Positions 15,066 through 16,162 of a stretch of DNA of 16,162 bases are shown piece by piece. The notes beneath the pieces are model-generated. The model was not told the DNA's origin and ran no database searches. It saw only the letters and a list, made by a program, of their open reading frames with translations. Position 1 is the first letter of the stretch. Every line of letters starts with the position of its first letter. The stretch is from Phytoactinopolyspora endophytica (GTDB taxonomy: Bacteria > Actinomycetota > Actinomycetes > Jiangellales > Jiangellaceae). The translations under genes and the position numbers were made by a program. The stretch is from NCBI RefSeq assembly GCF_004138495.1, contig NZ_ML142866.1, positions 96,791 through 112,952 of the forward strand. Reading direction: 5' to 3'.

Positions 15066-15839
15066 TCACCGGCCATGGATGGCGTCGACGAATCCGGCGA
15101 TCGCCGTCGCCGTGCCGGAGATGTCGTCGTCGTGAATCCAGTGTCCGCATCCGGCGAACTCGACATACCGCGTCTGCGGTCGTCGATCGATCATCTCCCG
15201 GGCGTGAGCGGTCTGAAGCACCATGCTCTGGGTGCCGTGCAGGAGCAACGCGGGGCAGCTGACGGCCTGCCAGTCCTTCCACCAGTCCCCCACCAGCAGC
15301 TCTTGCGAGCGCATCATGTCCTCGTAGTCGAACCCGAGCCCCCAACCGTCGGGATAGCGGATCGCTCCCTGCAGGAAATACGCCGGGTCAGGGACTCCCC
15401 GGTCCTCGAGGGCCCGGCCGAGGTCACGCAATGTCGGCGCCCGCTGCGGCCAGTCGCCGACGTCGAGGATCAAGGGCTCGACCACGGCCGGAGCTTCCTC
15501 GGCTATCACCGCTTCGACAAGCTCAGGTATACGCGCCGCCAGCTGGTACGCGGTGACGCCACCCATGGAATGGCCGAGCAGGATCACCGGGTCAAGGCCG
15601 CGTGCCCGCACGAACTCCGCGACGTCGTCGATGTAGGCATCCCGCGTGAACGGCCCGCCCCGCGGGGCGTGTCCGTGCCCGCGCTGGTCCACGGCGATGA
15701 TCCGGACGCGGTCCTGCAGCTCCCACGCCAGCGAGGCGAACGTCCGCGCCGAGCCGAAATGCCCGTGCAGCGCCACGACCGCGGGACCGGAACCACCATA
15801 GTCGATCACCGGCATCGCCGGGGTTGCCGCATGGCTCAT
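15066..15839 (-). CDS. Alpha/beta hydrolase
   Basis: 257 residues from ATG 15839; GTG 15857 or 15842 are possible, and none has a clear ribosome site. The alpha/beta hydrolase core is clear: oxyanion segment VVALHGHFGSARTF (21-34), AVDQRGHGHAPRGG (49-62), nucleophile elbow GHSMGG with S91, and catalytic H233 in GCGHWIHDDD. The usual acid position after strand 7 (HGxxD) reads HGTQSMVL (201-208), so the Asp is missing there; as in some RGxxSxVL relatives, the acid may be supplied elsewhere (for example D126 or D129). Candidate reactions are ester, lactone or amide hydrolysis, so it could take a late product of the neighbouring pathway. It is on the same strand as the PucR-type gene, upstream of it with a 222-bp gap, so it is probably a separate transcript. 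Confidence 0.85.
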   Translation of the reverse strand: MSHAATPAMPVIDYGGSGPAVVALHGHFGSARTFASLAWELQDRVRIIAVDQRGHGHAPRGGPFTRDAYIDDVAEFVRARGLDPVILLGHSMGGVTAYQLAARIPELVEAVIAEEAPAVVEPLILDVGDWPQRAPTLRDLGRALEDRGVPDPAYFLQGAIRYPDGWGLGFDYEDMMRSQELLVGDWWKDWQAVSCPALLLHGTQSMVLQTAHAREMIDRRPQTRYVEFAGCGHWIHDDDISGTATAIAGFVDAIHGR

Positions 15840-15986
15840 CACGCGGCAGTTTCGCACGCAGTAGCCAGTGACCTCACCCTGGCAACCGTATCCGAGCCGT
15901 TGCCGCCGACGCCCCTCGGTACCGCCGATCGTGACACGCCGGAGGCCCGCATCACAGGCCCCGGAGCGTATGTCAATCTTGACCCC

Positions 15987-16162
15987 ATGGACCGCCTCGA
16001 GATCGACCTGGAGTACATGCGCAACATCCTTCTGGAGCTGCTGCGCACCCCGAGCCCGTCTGGCCGCACCGACGCCGTCATGCAGATCATCGGAGACCGG
16101 CTGGCCGAGCTCGGCTTGCCTATGCAGGTCACTCGCCGAGGCGTGTTACGGGCGACCTTGCA
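15987..16162 (+). CDS. M42-family aminopeptidase-like protein, N-terminal part
   Basis: 58 residues are visible before the right edge, starting MDRLEIDLEYMRNILLELLR. The pattern L..LL..PSPSGRTD.....I.D.L.ELG....VTRRGVLRATL fits the N-terminus of M42 glutamyl aminopeptidase/cellulase-type metallopeptidases, in particular the group annotated next to NAGGN osmoprotectant genes (TRRG.IRA.L). Metal ligands lie beyond the window. No Shine-Dalgarno is visible upstream; TATGTC (15969-15974) could be a -10 giving a very short leader. It is divergent from the alpha/beta hydrolase, with a 147-bp shared promoter gap. An M20 peptidase is the alternative. Confidence 0.7.
   Translation, partial: MDRLEIDLEYMRNILLELLRTPSPSGRTDAVMQIIGDRLAELGLPMQVTRRGVLRATL

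Overview
The window is high-GC DNA with strong G/C third-position bias, GTG and TTG starts, an IS256-type element and a DUF222/HNH (13E12-type) protein. Together these point to an actinomycete chromosome; a Jiangella- or Kribbella-like organism is a guess from overall style only. It splits into an accessory left part (about 1-6730) and a metabolic locus (about 6738-16162).

Left part: the 3' end of a sialidase-like (BNR/Asp-box) gene (2-892); a solo 106-bp IS end (935-1040); a small dihydrofolate-reductase-family (RibD C-terminal-like) gene on the minus strand (1262-1852); a decayed IS256-family element (about 1865-3290) whose transposase carries one nonsense codon and several frameshifts while the D, D and E catalytic motifs remain readable; and a long DUF222/HNH endonuclease-like protein (3364-5964, minus) with an acidic repeat-rich insert. 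From 5965 to 6737 there is no convincing gene: it holds a probable promoter, a 42-bp tandem repeat array and a 177-bp inverted-repeat element.

Right part: a minus-strand ABC importer operon in the order Tat/lipoprotein substrate-binding protein of NMT1/THI5 type, ATPase, permease, permease (10328 down to 6738), with overlapping or closely spaced genes. It is divergent from a plus-strand pair: an adenine-deaminase-type member of the adenosine deaminase family (10899-11927) and, 2 bp later, an imidazolonepropionase-like amidohydrolase (11930-13162). Convergent with that pair is a PucR-family regulator (13248-14843), followed by a minus-strand alpha/beta hydrolase (15066-15839) and the beginning of a divergent M42-type aminopeptidase-like gene (15987 to the edge).

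The simplest reading of the right part is a regulated uptake and degradation locus for an aminopurine or similar nitrogen heterocycle: the importer brings the compound in, the deaminase removes the exocyclic amine, the amidohydrolase hydrolyses a cyclic or linear amide, and PucR senses the compound or nitrogen state. The true substrate cannot be read from sequence. Several intergenic palindromes and short repeats (10651-10740, 13158-13250, 6524-6709) share TGATCA/GATGATC cores, and two of them supply the stop codons of the flanking genes.
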